Positions 1-7,430 of a stretch of 9,271 bases of DNA are shown here, piece after piece (position 1 is the stretch's first letter; every line of letters begins with the position of its first letter). Source of the stretch: Acidianus hospitalis. GTDB lineage: Archaea; Thermoproteota; Thermoprotei_A; Sulfolobales; Sulfolobaceae. Where the stretch lies: assembly GCA_003086435.1 (NCBI GenBank), contig QEFD01000155.1, positions 1-9,271 of the forward strand. Direction: 5' to 3'. The notes below the pieces were generated by a model. The model was not told the DNA's origin. It saw nothing but the letters and a program-made list of their open reading frames with translations, and did not search any database. Both the position numbers and the translations under genes were made by a program.

Positions 1-615
1 CTCCACTCAACTCACCTATCAACTTTTTTACGCCTTGAACTAGGAGTGTTTTCTTATGACTCCTCATTCCATAAATTTTCCCTGCGAATGAGGTAATGAT
101 TGAGATTAAGTCCTCAACTAGTTCTTGCGTATCCTTAGGTTCTTCTCCTAAAACTACTTCAATCTTAACTCCCATGATTGAAAAGAACTCTTCAATGTAC
201 TCAAATCCAAAACGCGTTAGTCTGTCTTTGTATGTTATTAATATGACGTCCACGCTCCTCCCCTCAACGAGCTTGAATAACTTAAGCAATCCTTTCCTTT
301 GCGTGTTTAACCCGCTGGCAATATCTTTCAGTACTTCAACTACCTTGTAACCTTTTGCCGTTGCGTAATTTGTTAGATAGTTTATTTGTCTTTCCAAGTC
401 CTCTCTCTGATCTGCTGACGAAACCCTAGCGTAAATTACAGCCCTTGTCTCCTCCTCTTCTCTAAGTACTTCTTAATCTCGCTGTAAGGTATCCTATACT
501 TCCCTCCTTCAGTCGTTACCACCCTTATTTTCCCTTCTCTAATCCACCGTAGGAGTGTTGAGTATGAGATGCTGAGCAGTTGGCAGGCCTCCTTAGGTCT
601 CAGTAGTCTCTCCAC
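1..615 (-). pseudogene. tnpA: IS607-family serine recombinase TnpA, frameshifted and cut by the window edge
   Basis: This is the transposase that moves IS607 elements by serine-recombinase chemistry. The GTG at 615 opens a MerR-like helix-turn-helix DNA-binding domain (starts MERLLRPKEACQLLSIS after initiation at GTG; later WIREGKIRVV and GGKYRIPYSEIKKYL). That frame ends at a TAA at 436-438 after 59 codons. The resolvase domain continues in another frame: AVIYARVSSADQREDLERQ with the catalytic serine codon at 419-421, then GLNTQRKGLLKLFKLVEGRS, TYKDRLTRFGFEYIEEFF and FAGKIYGMRSHKKTLL, open to base 1. The frame change (net one base missing or two extra) falls in a purine-rich tract around 443-465. 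The catalytic frame follows a stop at 473-475 and has no ATG, GTG or TTG before the catalytic serine, so it cannot be translated alone as an active enzyme. No slippery heptamer is visible. A sequencing error remains possible. Confidence 0.87.
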
Positions 616-637
616 AAGATTAGTTGATAATAAATAA

Positions 638-647
638 ATATAAAAAG
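638..647 (-). promoter_or_regulatory. TATA box of tnpA (leaderless)
   Basis: On the minus strand CTTTTTATAT is centred about 27 bases upstream of the GTG at 615. This is the spacing expected if transcription starts at the start codon itself. No Shine-Dalgarno sequence precedes the GTG. The box lies inside the transposon left end, so it travels with the element. Confidence 0.6.
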
Positions 648-654
648 ATTTCTA

Positions 655-1623
<969 letters not shown>

Positions 1624-1697
1624 CTAATTTAATAAAATTGTAAAAACGAATTAAAAACAAGGCAACAATAATTTTTGATGAAAGGTTTTAGATACTG

Positions 1698-1706
1698 TTA
1701 TAAAAA
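1698..1706 (+). promoter_or_regulatory. Probable TATA box of the surface-protein gene
   Basis: TTATAAAAA is centred about 37 bases before the ATG at 1739, which would give a leader of roughly 10 bases. A weaker TATTTTAAT-like stretch at 1709-1717 would instead give a leaderless start. No Shine-Dalgarno sequence is visible. The 139-base gap back to trpB2 thus holds two divergent promoters. Confidence 0.45.
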
Positions 1707-1738
1707 GGTATTTTAATGCTGGCAAGATAATACAAATT

Positions 1739-2605
1739 ATGAGCAAAATAGTAGTTGGGTTAGCAACTATACTAGTCTTAATTTCATCAGCAATGCTACC
1801 TTCTATCTTTATGGCAAATTCATCATCTTCTACTACATATTTTATGGATTATTCAATAAACTATCACTCTTACCATTCAGGAAAATATTTTACTACATCG
1901 TGTAAGGAATCATCAATAAATTTGAATATAACGTCAACAAAAATAGGCAATAACAAGTATAATAACACAATCATTGTTACGGGCTATATATTTACTAACT
2001 ATTCCTCACCATTCATGACCTCGGTTAGTAATAAAACAATACATTATGTTTTCAATTTCACTTCAAAATATCCTTTAGCTAAGGAAATAACAATATTTAA
2101 CTTATCAAGCCTACTAAACATGACGCTTAATGTTACTAATGAATTTAAGATATTCAATATTACAGTTAATTATAAAATAAATTATCAGCCTAATGGTACT
2201 GAAAGTGTAATCTTTAACGGCAAACAATATAATTTAGATTCATATAAAGCATTCTTAAACTTAAGCGCCCTTGGCAAAAATAAGTATGTTAACATAACCT
2301 ATACGTCAACTATGAAAGGAAATATATTAACGTTCCAAAAAGGGATACTCTATAAGCTTTACTTAACTGGTGAAAGCCAGAAGAATATTACTTTCTACAA
2401 TTTCCTAAATACTTACTCCAAAGGTAATGAAACATTATGCATATTGCTGAAAAATACGAATATAAAATTAGACAGTGTTATGATGCCAAACCAAGAAAAT
2501 GTAAATTCAGCACAGCAAGAATCAATTAAACCTGAGGAATTTTTAATTCCTGCAGGAATAATAGGTTTACTTGCAGCTGCACTAATTTTGGTAAGAAAGT
2601 TCTAA
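1739..2605 (+). CDS. Putative surface glycoprotein with N- and C-terminal membrane segments, function unknown
   Basis: I do not recognise the family. The 288-residue protein begins with a hydrophobic segment (residues 4-25, IVVGLATILVLISSAMLPS) that reads as a signal peptide or anchor. The middle is a roughly 240-residue extracellular-type domain rich in Asn, Ser, Thr and Tyr. It contains about 15 N-glycosylation sequons, for example NIT, NYS, NKT, NFT, NLS, NMT, NVT and NGT. It ends in one hydrophobic helix followed by a short basic tail (about 268-288, ending LAAALILVRKF), the usual C-terminal anchor of Sulfolobales surface proteins. Two cysteines (near CKES and TLCILL) could pair. The gene ends 39 bases before an ABC exporter on the same strand, suggesting a link to that transporter. 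The exporter has its own likely TATA box, so cotranscription is not certain. A role as exporter partner or sensor is only inferred from position. Confidence 0.75.
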   Translation: MSKIVVGLATILVLISSAMLPSIFMANSSSSTTYFMDYSINYHSYHSGKYFTTSCKESSINLNITSTKIGNNKYNNTIIVTGYIFTNYSSPFMTSVSNKTIHYVFNFTSKYPLAKEITIFNLSSLLNMTLNVTNEFKIFNITVNYKINYQPNGTESVIFNGKQYNLDSYKAFLNLSALGKNKYVNITYTSTMKGNILTFQKGILYKLYLTGESQKNITFYNFLNTYSKGNETLCILLKNTNIKLDSVMMPNQENVNSAQQESIKPEEFLIPAGIIGLLAAALILVRKF

Positions 2606-2612
2606 TAGCAAA

Positions 2613-2622
2613 AAGATATATC
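2613..2622 (+). promoter_or_regulatory. TATA box of the ABC exporter operon; decides its start codon
   Basis: AAGATATATC is centred about 27 bases before the ATG at 2645, the standard leaderless spacing. An in-frame ATG at 2624 lies too close to the box to be used. It would also add seven residues that the ATPase family does not have. Confidence 0.6.
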
Positions 2623-2644
2623 TTTGTTTTTATTATATATTCTC

Positions 2645-3616
2645 ATGAGCATAGTTATAGCTAAGAACCTTACTAAAAAGTACGGAGACTTTGTTGCTGT
2701 AGACCATATTAGTTTTGAAATAGAAAAAGGAGAAATTTACGGGCTTTTAGGACCTAACGGAGCAGGAAAAACTACGACAATAAAGATGCTTACTGGTTTA
2801 ACTCCAATAACTGAAGGTGACGCAGTAATTGCAGGAATTTCTGTAAAAAAGAAGCCAAGGGAGGTTAAAAAAAGAATAGGCTGGATATCTTCAGAAGTCA
2901 TTTTAGATGACGAGTTAACTGCTTGGGAAAACTTAGAAATACAAGCAAAATTATTAGGAGTAAAAGATTGGCAAGAAAGGGCAGATCAACTTCTGGAGTA
3001 CTTCGGAATAAAGGAATTCAAGAATAGAAAAGCAGGAAAATTTTCAACTGGAATGAGGAAAAAACTTGAAGTTTCCATGGCATTACTTCACTCTCCAGAA
3101 ATAATATTTATGGACGAACCAACTATAGGACTGGACGTAAATACTAGGGCTTCCCTTTGGAATTTAATTAAGCAAATAAATAGGGACTATCAAGTTACAA
3201 TACTGCTGACTACTCACTACATGGAAGAGGCTGATATGCTATGTAATAGAATAAGTATAATCAACCGTGGAAAAATAATTGCTCAAGGTACGCCAGAAGA
3301 GCTTAAGGAAAAATACGGAGGAGATGTAATAGAAATAGAATTAAAAGAGATTAGAGACGGAGTCCTTTCGGACCTAGAGAGCGTAGGAAAGTTAATAAAG
3401 AGCGAAAATAAGAAGATTGCAATTAAGGTAGGAAACGCTGAGGAAGTTCTATTAAAGGTAATAGGTATAGTAGGCCAGAATAATATTAAATCCCTCAAGA
3501 TAAATAGGTCGTCCCTTGACACTGTATTCCTTAACTTAACTGGAGGAAGTTTAGAAGAAAACGAAGAATTTGACGCAAGAAGATTTTACGCAATGCTAAG
3601 GAGGGCGAGAAGATGA
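2645..3616 (+). CDS. ABC transporter ATP-binding protein, ABC-2/DrrA type
   Basis: This is the cytoplasmic ATPase that powers the exporter whose permease follows. At 323 residues it has the usual length for an ABC domain plus a C-terminal extra domain. Motifs in order are: Walker A GPNGAGKTT at 36-44; the Q-loop region GWISSEVILDDELTAWENL near 79-97; signature FSTGMRKKLE near 133-142; Walker B EIIFMDEP at 152-159; D-loop GLD; and switch histidine in LLTTHYMEEAD near 191. The last 100 or so residues resemble the regulatory tail common in DrrA/CcmA-like subunits. The residue where the conserved Q-loop glutamine is expected is serine 83. The stop overlaps the permease start (ATGA at 3613-3616), so the two are almost surely co-translated. 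The substrate cannot be told from sequence; drugs, lipids and envelope components are all precedents. Confidence 0.93.
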   Translation: MSIVIAKNLTKKYGDFVAVDHISFEIEKGEIYGLLGPNGAGKTTTIKMLTGLTPITEGDAVIAGISVKKKPREVKKRIGWISSEVILDDELTAWENLEIQAKLLGVKDWQERADQLLEYFGIKEFKNRKAGKFSTGMRKKLEVSMALLHSPEIIFMDEPTIGLDVNTRASLWNLIKQINRDYQVTILLTTHYMEEADMLCNRISIINRGKIIAQGTPEELKEKYGGDVIEIELKEIRDGVLSDLESVGKLIKSENKKIAIKVGNAEEVLLKVIGIVGQNNIKSLKINRSSLDTVFLNLTGGSLEENEEFDARRFYAMLRRARR

Positions 3617-4380
3617 TAGAAGGCCTAGAAGCTTTATACATGAGAGAAGTTAAGAGAATCTATAGAAGTATTTACATGTGGATCATGATAATTTCTCAGC
3701 CAGTGATGTGGTTAGTATTCTTCGGTAGTTCGCTCTCCGGCTTACCTAAGGAAGTACTAATTTCATTCTTCCACACTACAGACTACATTGCATTCATCCT
3801 CCCTGGAGAGCTTTCCGTGTCAATGCTTTTCGTTGGAATGTTTTCCTCAATGAGCTTAATACAAGATAAAAGGTTTGGTTACATGAAGAGGATTTTTATA
3901 ACCCCCGTGCCTAAATACTACGTCTTCCTCGCAAAGGTCTTCGGCGGAATAACTAGAGGTTTACTTCAAGTTCCAATATTGATAGGCACAGCTTTAGCTA
4001 TGGGAGTTTCACTCAACGTGAACGTAGTGAGTATAATTACTATAATTCTATCACTGACATTTCTGGGCATGGGATTTTCTTCACTTTATGCAATGTTTAC
4101 AATAAGAACTTCAGACTGGCAAGCCCCAGGGGTTATTGCAAATTTACTTAACTTACCCTTAATGTTCTCCAGTACTGCCTTGTTCCCAAGGGCTTTCTTC
4201 CCGTCTTGGCTTTCAGACATAAGCGACGTAAATCCTATTACTTATTCTGCAGAGTTGGGGAGAGAAGTTTTACTCTCAGGAGACCCTAACTGGTCTTACT
4301 TAGGTTATTTAGCAATCTTCGGGCTCATTATGCTGATACTGGGTAGTTACTTAACTAACAAGTACATGCAAGCGGAGTGA
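3613..4380 (+). CDS. ABC-2 type transporter permease
   Basis: This is the membrane subunit paired with the ATPase just upstream, overlapping it by four bases. The 255-residue protein shows six hydrophobic helices, the ABC-2 pattern: about 19-42 (starts YMWIMIISQPVMWLVFFG), 58-83, 102-131, 136-165, 171-192 and 228-248. Between helices two and three is RFGYMKRIFITPVPKYYVF, a cytoplasmic segment typical of DrrB/NodJ-like permeases, where the ATPase docks. The conserved late segment with AELGREVLLSGDPNWSY also fits this family. The gene uses an ATG in the ATGA overlap and needs no promoter of its own. It looks full length. Two copies of each subunit would be expected in the working exporter. Confidence 0.92.
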   Translation: MIEGLEALYMREVKRIYRSIYMWIMIISQPVMWLVFFGSSLSGLPKEVLISFFHTTDYIAFILPGELSVSMLFVGMFSSMSLIQDKRFGYMKRIFITPVPKYYVFLAKVFGGITRGLLQVPILIGTALAMGVSLNVNVVSIITIILSLTFLGMGFSSLYAMFTIRTSDWQAPGVIANLLNLPLMFSSTALFPRAFFPSWLSDISDVNPITYSAELGREVLLSGDPNWSYLGYLAIFGLIMLILGSYLTNKYMQAE

Positions 4381-4385
4381 CCGAT

Positions 4386-4397
4386 TAAATATTTTAT
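4386..4397 (+). promoter_or_regulatory. Probable TATA box of the potassium channel gene
   Basis: The AT-rich stretch TAAATATTTTAT lies 24-34 bases before the ATG at 4420, in the 39-base gap after the permease stop. No Shine-Dalgarno sequence is present, so the gene probably has its own leaderless transcript and does not depend on exporter readthrough. Confidence 0.45.
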
Positions 4398-4419
4398 TTC
4401 TTGAAGAGAAGTTAAATAT

Positions 4420-5172
4420 ATGTTATTATCTGTTAGGTCTATAGCTTCACTCTTACTTTTGGGGGGAGTAGTAATTTTTGGCGTAGTAGGATCGTTCATA
4501 TTAGGTCATTTAGGGCATAACTTTAATGAATGCATGAATTTAATTAACTCAATATACTTCACAGTAGTTACTCTCTCCACAGTAGGTTACGGAGATATTG
4601 TACCTATTACACCAATAGGAAAAATATTTGTTGTAATTCTTATAGTCTTTGGCATGGGGGCATTTCTTACAGCGTTAACTAGCATTTCTGGAGATATCGC
4701 AAGCAAAAGGATCCTAGATTTAACCAGTAAGTTAGAAAAAATTGAAGAAGAAATGAGCAAAGTGAAAGTGCTACTGATAGGTGGAGGAGGAGTTAATATA
4801 TCATTAGCAGAAAACTTCGAAAAGGAAAAACTAAAATACGTCCTTTTGCTTTCAGATAAAACTGAGGCAGAAAAACTCTCAGAAAAAGGAATAAAAGCTT
4901 ACGCAATAAATTTAATTTCTGAAGATGAAATAAGAAAATTCCACCCAGAAAAAGTAAAGAGTATTATAGTGGACATGCAGAACTCGTCTGATATGCTATA
5001 CGTAATACTTATATTAACAGAATTAGCAAAGGAATCAAATATTATAACCATAGTTCATAACGAAGATCTGGAAAAAAGATTAGAAAGTGTAAAAAAGATT
5101 AAAGATATAAAGATCATAAACCCCAGTAAACAAGTGGCTAACGAATTATTATCCCTATTGCAAGAAAAATAA
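4420..5172 (+). CDS. Two-helix potassium channel with a half-length RCK (TrkA-N-like) domain
   Basis: This should be a potassium-selective membrane channel of the MthK/KcsA class. Helix one is about residues 7-30, a pore helix about 40-52, the selectivity filter TVGYGD at 54-59, and helix two about 66-90 with a flexible GMGAF stretch. A charged linker ([12 protein letters not shown]) leads to a cytoplasmic Rossmann-like domain starting [11 protein letters not shown] near 116-126. That domain ends with [14 protein letters not shown] and [11 protein letters not shown]. The cytoplasmic part is only about 135 residues, against roughly 220 for a full RCK N-lobe plus C-lobe, so the C-lobe appears to be absent. 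Four subunits would form the pore. Regulation by nucleotide or ion binding is possible, but the ligand cannot be named. The gene follows the exporter on the same strand, with no functional tie obvious. Confidence 0.88.
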   Translation: MLLSVRSIASLLLLGGVVIFGVVGSFILGHLGHNFNECMNLINSIYFTVVTLSTVGYGDIVPITPIGKIFVVILIVFGMGAFLTALTSISGDIASKRILDLTSKLEKIEEEMSKVKVLLIGGGGVNISLAENFEKEKLKYVLLLSDKTEAEKLSEKGIKAYAINLISEDEIRKFHPEKVKSIIVDMQNSSDMLYVILILTELAKESNIITIVHNEDLEKRLESVKKIKDIKIINPSKQVANELLSLLQEK

Positions 5173-5183
5173 GATTTGGCTAA

Positions 5184-5211
5184 TTATTTCTATATTATTT
5201 ATTTTCTTCTT
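5184..5211 (+). terminator. T-rich terminator after the potassium channel gene
   Basis: Starting 12 bases after the stop codon, the plus strand runs through repeated T-tracts (TTATTTC, TTATTTATTTTC, TTCTT) with no clear hairpin. In Sulfolobales such U-rich stretches commonly end transcripts. Confidence 0.5.
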
Positions 5212-5420
5212 AGGTATAAGATAGTCGCTTTTATAAAGCAAAATACACATTTTCAATAACAAGATTAAAAAGAAAGCTCGATAAATTTAGAACGTATAAT
5301 ATGCATTAGAGACTGTAACGCTTGAACATTAGTTATTTTTAATTGCTTCTAAATTTGTCTTGATCTAAGTTATGTTATATAGTATTACCATTAAGTATTT
5401 TATTGATGATCTTCCTTAAC

Positions 5421-5552
5421 CGATTACCGCTCACGGAAGAGTAGCTGTGTTTACCTCTACTAACTCCAATGATCTGAGGGTGAACGTATATGATCCCCTA
5501 AGAGGAATGCCCATGACAGAATTGGATAAGTTATGCCACGGGTACGTGTCAT
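5421..5552. other. GC-elevated island beside tRNA-Gly, possible structured RNA or relic
   Basis: Counting 5421-5550 by hand gives about 47% G+C, against roughly 25% in the 200 bases before it. In AT-rich hyperthermophiles such islands outside proteins are often structured RNAs. Small inverted repeats can be seen: AGTAG at 5440-5444 with CTACT at 5457-5461, ATGACA at 5513-5518 with TGTCAT at 5547-5552, and a CACG/CGTG hairpin near 5537-5548. None is long enough to prove a fold. A TATA-like TTATATAG near 5371 could serve a plus-strand transcript starting near 5400. The alternative is a degraded piece of an old tRNA-targeted insertion. Confidence 0.35.
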
Positions 5553-5553
5553 T

Positions 5554-5570
5554 CTATAAAAAGAGAAGAA
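5554..5570 (-). terminator. T-rich terminator downstream of tRNA-Gly
   Basis: Ten bases past the tRNA 3' end the minus strand reads TTCTTCTCTTTTTATAG, with five consecutive Ts at 5558-5562. This is a typical oligo-U end for an archaeal tRNA transcript. Confidence 0.5.
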
Positions 5571-5573
5571 CGT

Positions 5574-5658
<85 letters not shown>

Positions 5659-5678
5659 ATTTATCTCTTATTCCTAGG

Positions 5679-5690
5679 ATTTATAATTTT
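5679..5690 (-). promoter_or_regulatory. TATA box of tRNA-Gly
   Basis: AAAATTATAAAT on the minus strand is centred about 29 bases before the first tRNA base. Transcription would start just a few bases upstream of the mature 5' end. Confidence 0.55.
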
Positions 5691-5804
5691 CTATCTTCCT
5701 TAAGTTTGTGACTTATCGAGGAATGTTAAATAATTTTCATGTGATTCTTTGAATTAAATTCTAACCGCAAAGATTCATATCATATAAAAATAAAAAAGTA
5801 TAAT

Positions 5805-5830
5805 AAGATAAAAGGGAAAAAAGGAAATAA
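5805..5830 (-). terminator. T-rich terminator of the S-layer operon
   Basis: Immediately after the slaB stop the minus strand has TTATTTCC, then TTTTTT, CCCTTTT and further T-rich sequence. With no hairpin, it is the expected U-rich stop for a very highly expressed transcript. Confidence 0.55.
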
Positions 5831-5832
5831 CT

Positions 5833-7368
5833 TTATGCTACTTTCCTAAATACCAGGACTATTGCAACTATTGCTATAATTAAAGCTATTACTCCTAGTA
5901 TCATTCCTCCATATACTAGAGTGGTCAAACTACCAATCTTTGAGTTGTCATTATTTATATTTGTATTTAAATTATTTACAGTTTTATTTAGATTATTCAG
6001 CTCAATACTTAATGTTGAAACTTGTGTACTTAAGCTATGTACTTCATTACTTAACGTGCTATTTACAGTAGTTAATTCACTAGATAATGTCATTAATGTG
6101 GAGTTTAAGTACTTTATTTCACTCTCTAAGTTAGATATTTGCATGTTAAAGTAAGATACATTACCTTCTAAGTACATCTTAAGGCTAGCTATTTCTGAAC
6201 TTTGCTGCATAATAGTTTCATTAAGAGATTGTATTTCGCTCTCCAATGTAGTAACTTCCGTCTCTAAATTATTAACCTCACTCTGTAGATGCTGTATCTC
6301 ACCAAAGACGTTTGGTTGCACATACAATAATGTGACAAATGTATATGTATTAGTCTGATAGCTACCAGTAACAACTAGCTCCAGGTCATAAGGAACAGTA
6401 GAATTGGGTAATATAATGCTCAAGTTATATTGACCATTACCTATATAAGTTGCCGTAGAGCTCATTTGCTTTCCATTGATCATGTAGGATGCAGATATTG
6501 TTGCGCCTTGTACTGGCATGCCCGATTCAGTAGCGTTTATTATAATTGAAAACGTAGTACCCATATAAGCTGAAGCAACATATACTGGCTCTGGAGTTCC
6601 AGGCAATTGAGCAGGTTCTGCTGGCTCAATAACTCCCATATCTTGGAAGTAAACTGGGGTTAATACAAAGGTTATTGGTTTAGTTGTTAGTTTTACTGTA
6701 ACGGGAGTTATGTGATCTGCAGGAACTGTTACTACATCGTACACTAATTGATACCCAGGCTTTACTGCAGTAATATTATATTCATTAGTCATTGTGTATA
6801 CGTAAGGAACTGTTAGCTCAGCTAAACCTTGAGAATTAGTAGTATTAGTTAAGAGTAATTCTCCATTAGTTACATTATATATACTTACTGTAACATCAGA
6901 CAACGGTAAACCGTTAGAATATACATACACTAAGAACTCTATTTCATTAGGACTTATAACATATACTGGAATTGTCTCTGAACATCCTGCCACTGAGATC
7001 GTCACATTATACTGACCTGGTATAAAAGCTGATATCTGAGTCCCATTAGCCTCAAATAATGTTACAGGAAAATCATAATCCTTTACTGTGAACATATGGC
7101 TTGCATTTAACTGACCTATTGGAACTCCTGCTGACGTCATCTTTATATCATAAGGACCAGATATAGTAACTGCTACAGTGCTATTTACTGGAGCTACTGG
7201 ATCATAAACTGATATATTCAATATCAATTCTTTCGGACATATTAATGCCACGTGTTCACCAGGAAATGGCGAATATACTGTTAAGGCAGTACTACTCCCT
7301 AGCGATAGAGTAACAAATATTCCAAACATTAACATTCCCAATACAATTAAATTCAGATATTTAACCAT
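5833..7368 (-). CDS. slaB: S-layer membrane-anchoring stalk protein SlaB
   Basis: SlaB carries the SlaA lattice above the membrane; known SlaB proteins trimerise. The 511-residue protein starts with a signal peptide (about 1-28, LIVLGMLMFGIFVTLSLG). Next comes a threonine- and asparagine-rich beta-sandwich region to about residue 350. Ig-like units are suggested by the segments GQYNVTISVAG, GLPLSDVTVSIYN and GMPVQGATISASY. A proline-rich linker (IEPAEPAQLPGTPEPV) sits in the middle. Residues 355 to about 480 are a long heptad coiled coil (EIQHLQSEVNNLETEV onward). One transmembrane helix at about 485-507 ends in the basic FRKVA. About 16 N-glycosylation sequons are present, some within the coiled coil. 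The gene follows slaA by 62 bases, the conserved order in Sulfolobales. The start is supported by a strong Shine-Dalgarno sequence. It looks complete. Confidence 0.93.
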   Translation of the reverse strand: MVKYLNLIVLGMLMFGIFVTLSLGSSTALTVYSPFPGEHVALICPKELILNISVYDPVAPVNSTVAVTISGPYDIKMTSAGVPIGQLNASHMFTVKDYDFPVTLFEANGTQISAFIPGQYNVTISVAGCSETIPVYVISPNEIEFLVYVYSNGLPLSDVTVSIYNVTNGELLLTNTTNSQGLAELTVPYVYTMTNEYNITAVKPGYQLVYDVVTVPADHITPVTVKLTTKPITFVLTPVYFQDMGVIEPAEPAQLPGTPEPVYVASAYMGTTFSIIINATESGMPVQGATISASYMINGKQMSSTATYIGNGQYNLSIILPNSTVPYDLELVVTGSYQTNTYTFVTLLYVQPNVFGEIQHLQSEVNNLETEVTTLESEIQSLNETIMQQSSEIASLKMYLEGNVSYFNMQISNLESEIKYLNSTLMTLSSELTTVNSTLSNEVHSLSTQVSTLSIELNNLNKTVNNLNTNINNDNSKIGSLTTLVYGGMILGVIALIIAIVAIVLVFRKVA

Positions 7369-7371
7369 TAA

Positions 7372-7380
7372 GGATCACCT
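7372..7380 (-). promoter_or_regulatory. Shine-Dalgarno sequence of slaB
   Basis: The minus strand reads AGGTGATCC-TTA-ATG, with AGGTGAT complementary to the 3' end of archaeal 16S rRNA. It is the clearest ribosome binding site in the window, where other genes appear leaderless, and marks slaB as an internal cistron. A TATAAAA at 7381-7387 overlaps this region but is too close to the ATG to serve slaB. Confidence 0.7.
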
Positions 7381-7393
7381 TTTATACATAATC

Positions 7394-7423
7394 TGATAAA
7401 CAAAAAATTAAAAAAGCTTATCA
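7394..7423 (-). terminator. Possible partial terminator between slaA and slaB
   Basis: On the minus strand TGATAA (7418-7423) and TTATCA (7394-7399) form a perfect 6-base inverted repeat. They flank two runs of six Ts (TTTTTTAATTTTTT). The U-runs could stop a fraction of transcripts after slaA, giving more slaA than slaB mRNA, as the lattice needs. The stem is AT-rich and weak, so the T-runs matter more than the hairpin. Confidence 0.4.
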
Positions 7424-7430
7424 TAACTTA

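Noticed and set aside
96..350. Plus-strand open frame of 84 codons
   Set aside because: It lies antisense to the resolvase domain of the IS607 recombinase, has a low-complexity Ser/Thr/Leu composition and no promoter. It is a shadow of the real gene.
3283..3522. Minus-strand open frame of 79 codons
   Set aside because: Fully inside and antisense to the ABC ATPase, with no recognisable domain or promoter.
5404..5477. C/D-box sRNA suggested by TGATGA at 5404 and CTGA at 5474
   Set aside because: The boxes are about 64 bases apart, no convincing C' or D' boxes lie between, and no terminal stem brackets them.
5460..5552. Minus-strand 30-codon frame starting MTRTRGITYPILSW
   Set aside because: Too short to judge, no promoter or ribosome binding site at the expected place, and it sits in the GC-rich island where chance frames are longer.
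5921..6154. Plus-strand open frame of 77 codons
   Set aside because: Antisense to the SlaB coiled coil; its Leu/Phe/Val-rich sequence is the mirror of heptad codons.
7380..7389. TATA-like TGTATAAAAG just upstream of slaB
   Set aside because: It lies about 16 bases from the ATG and overlaps the Shine-Dalgarno sequence, so a transcript from it would begin inside the gene.
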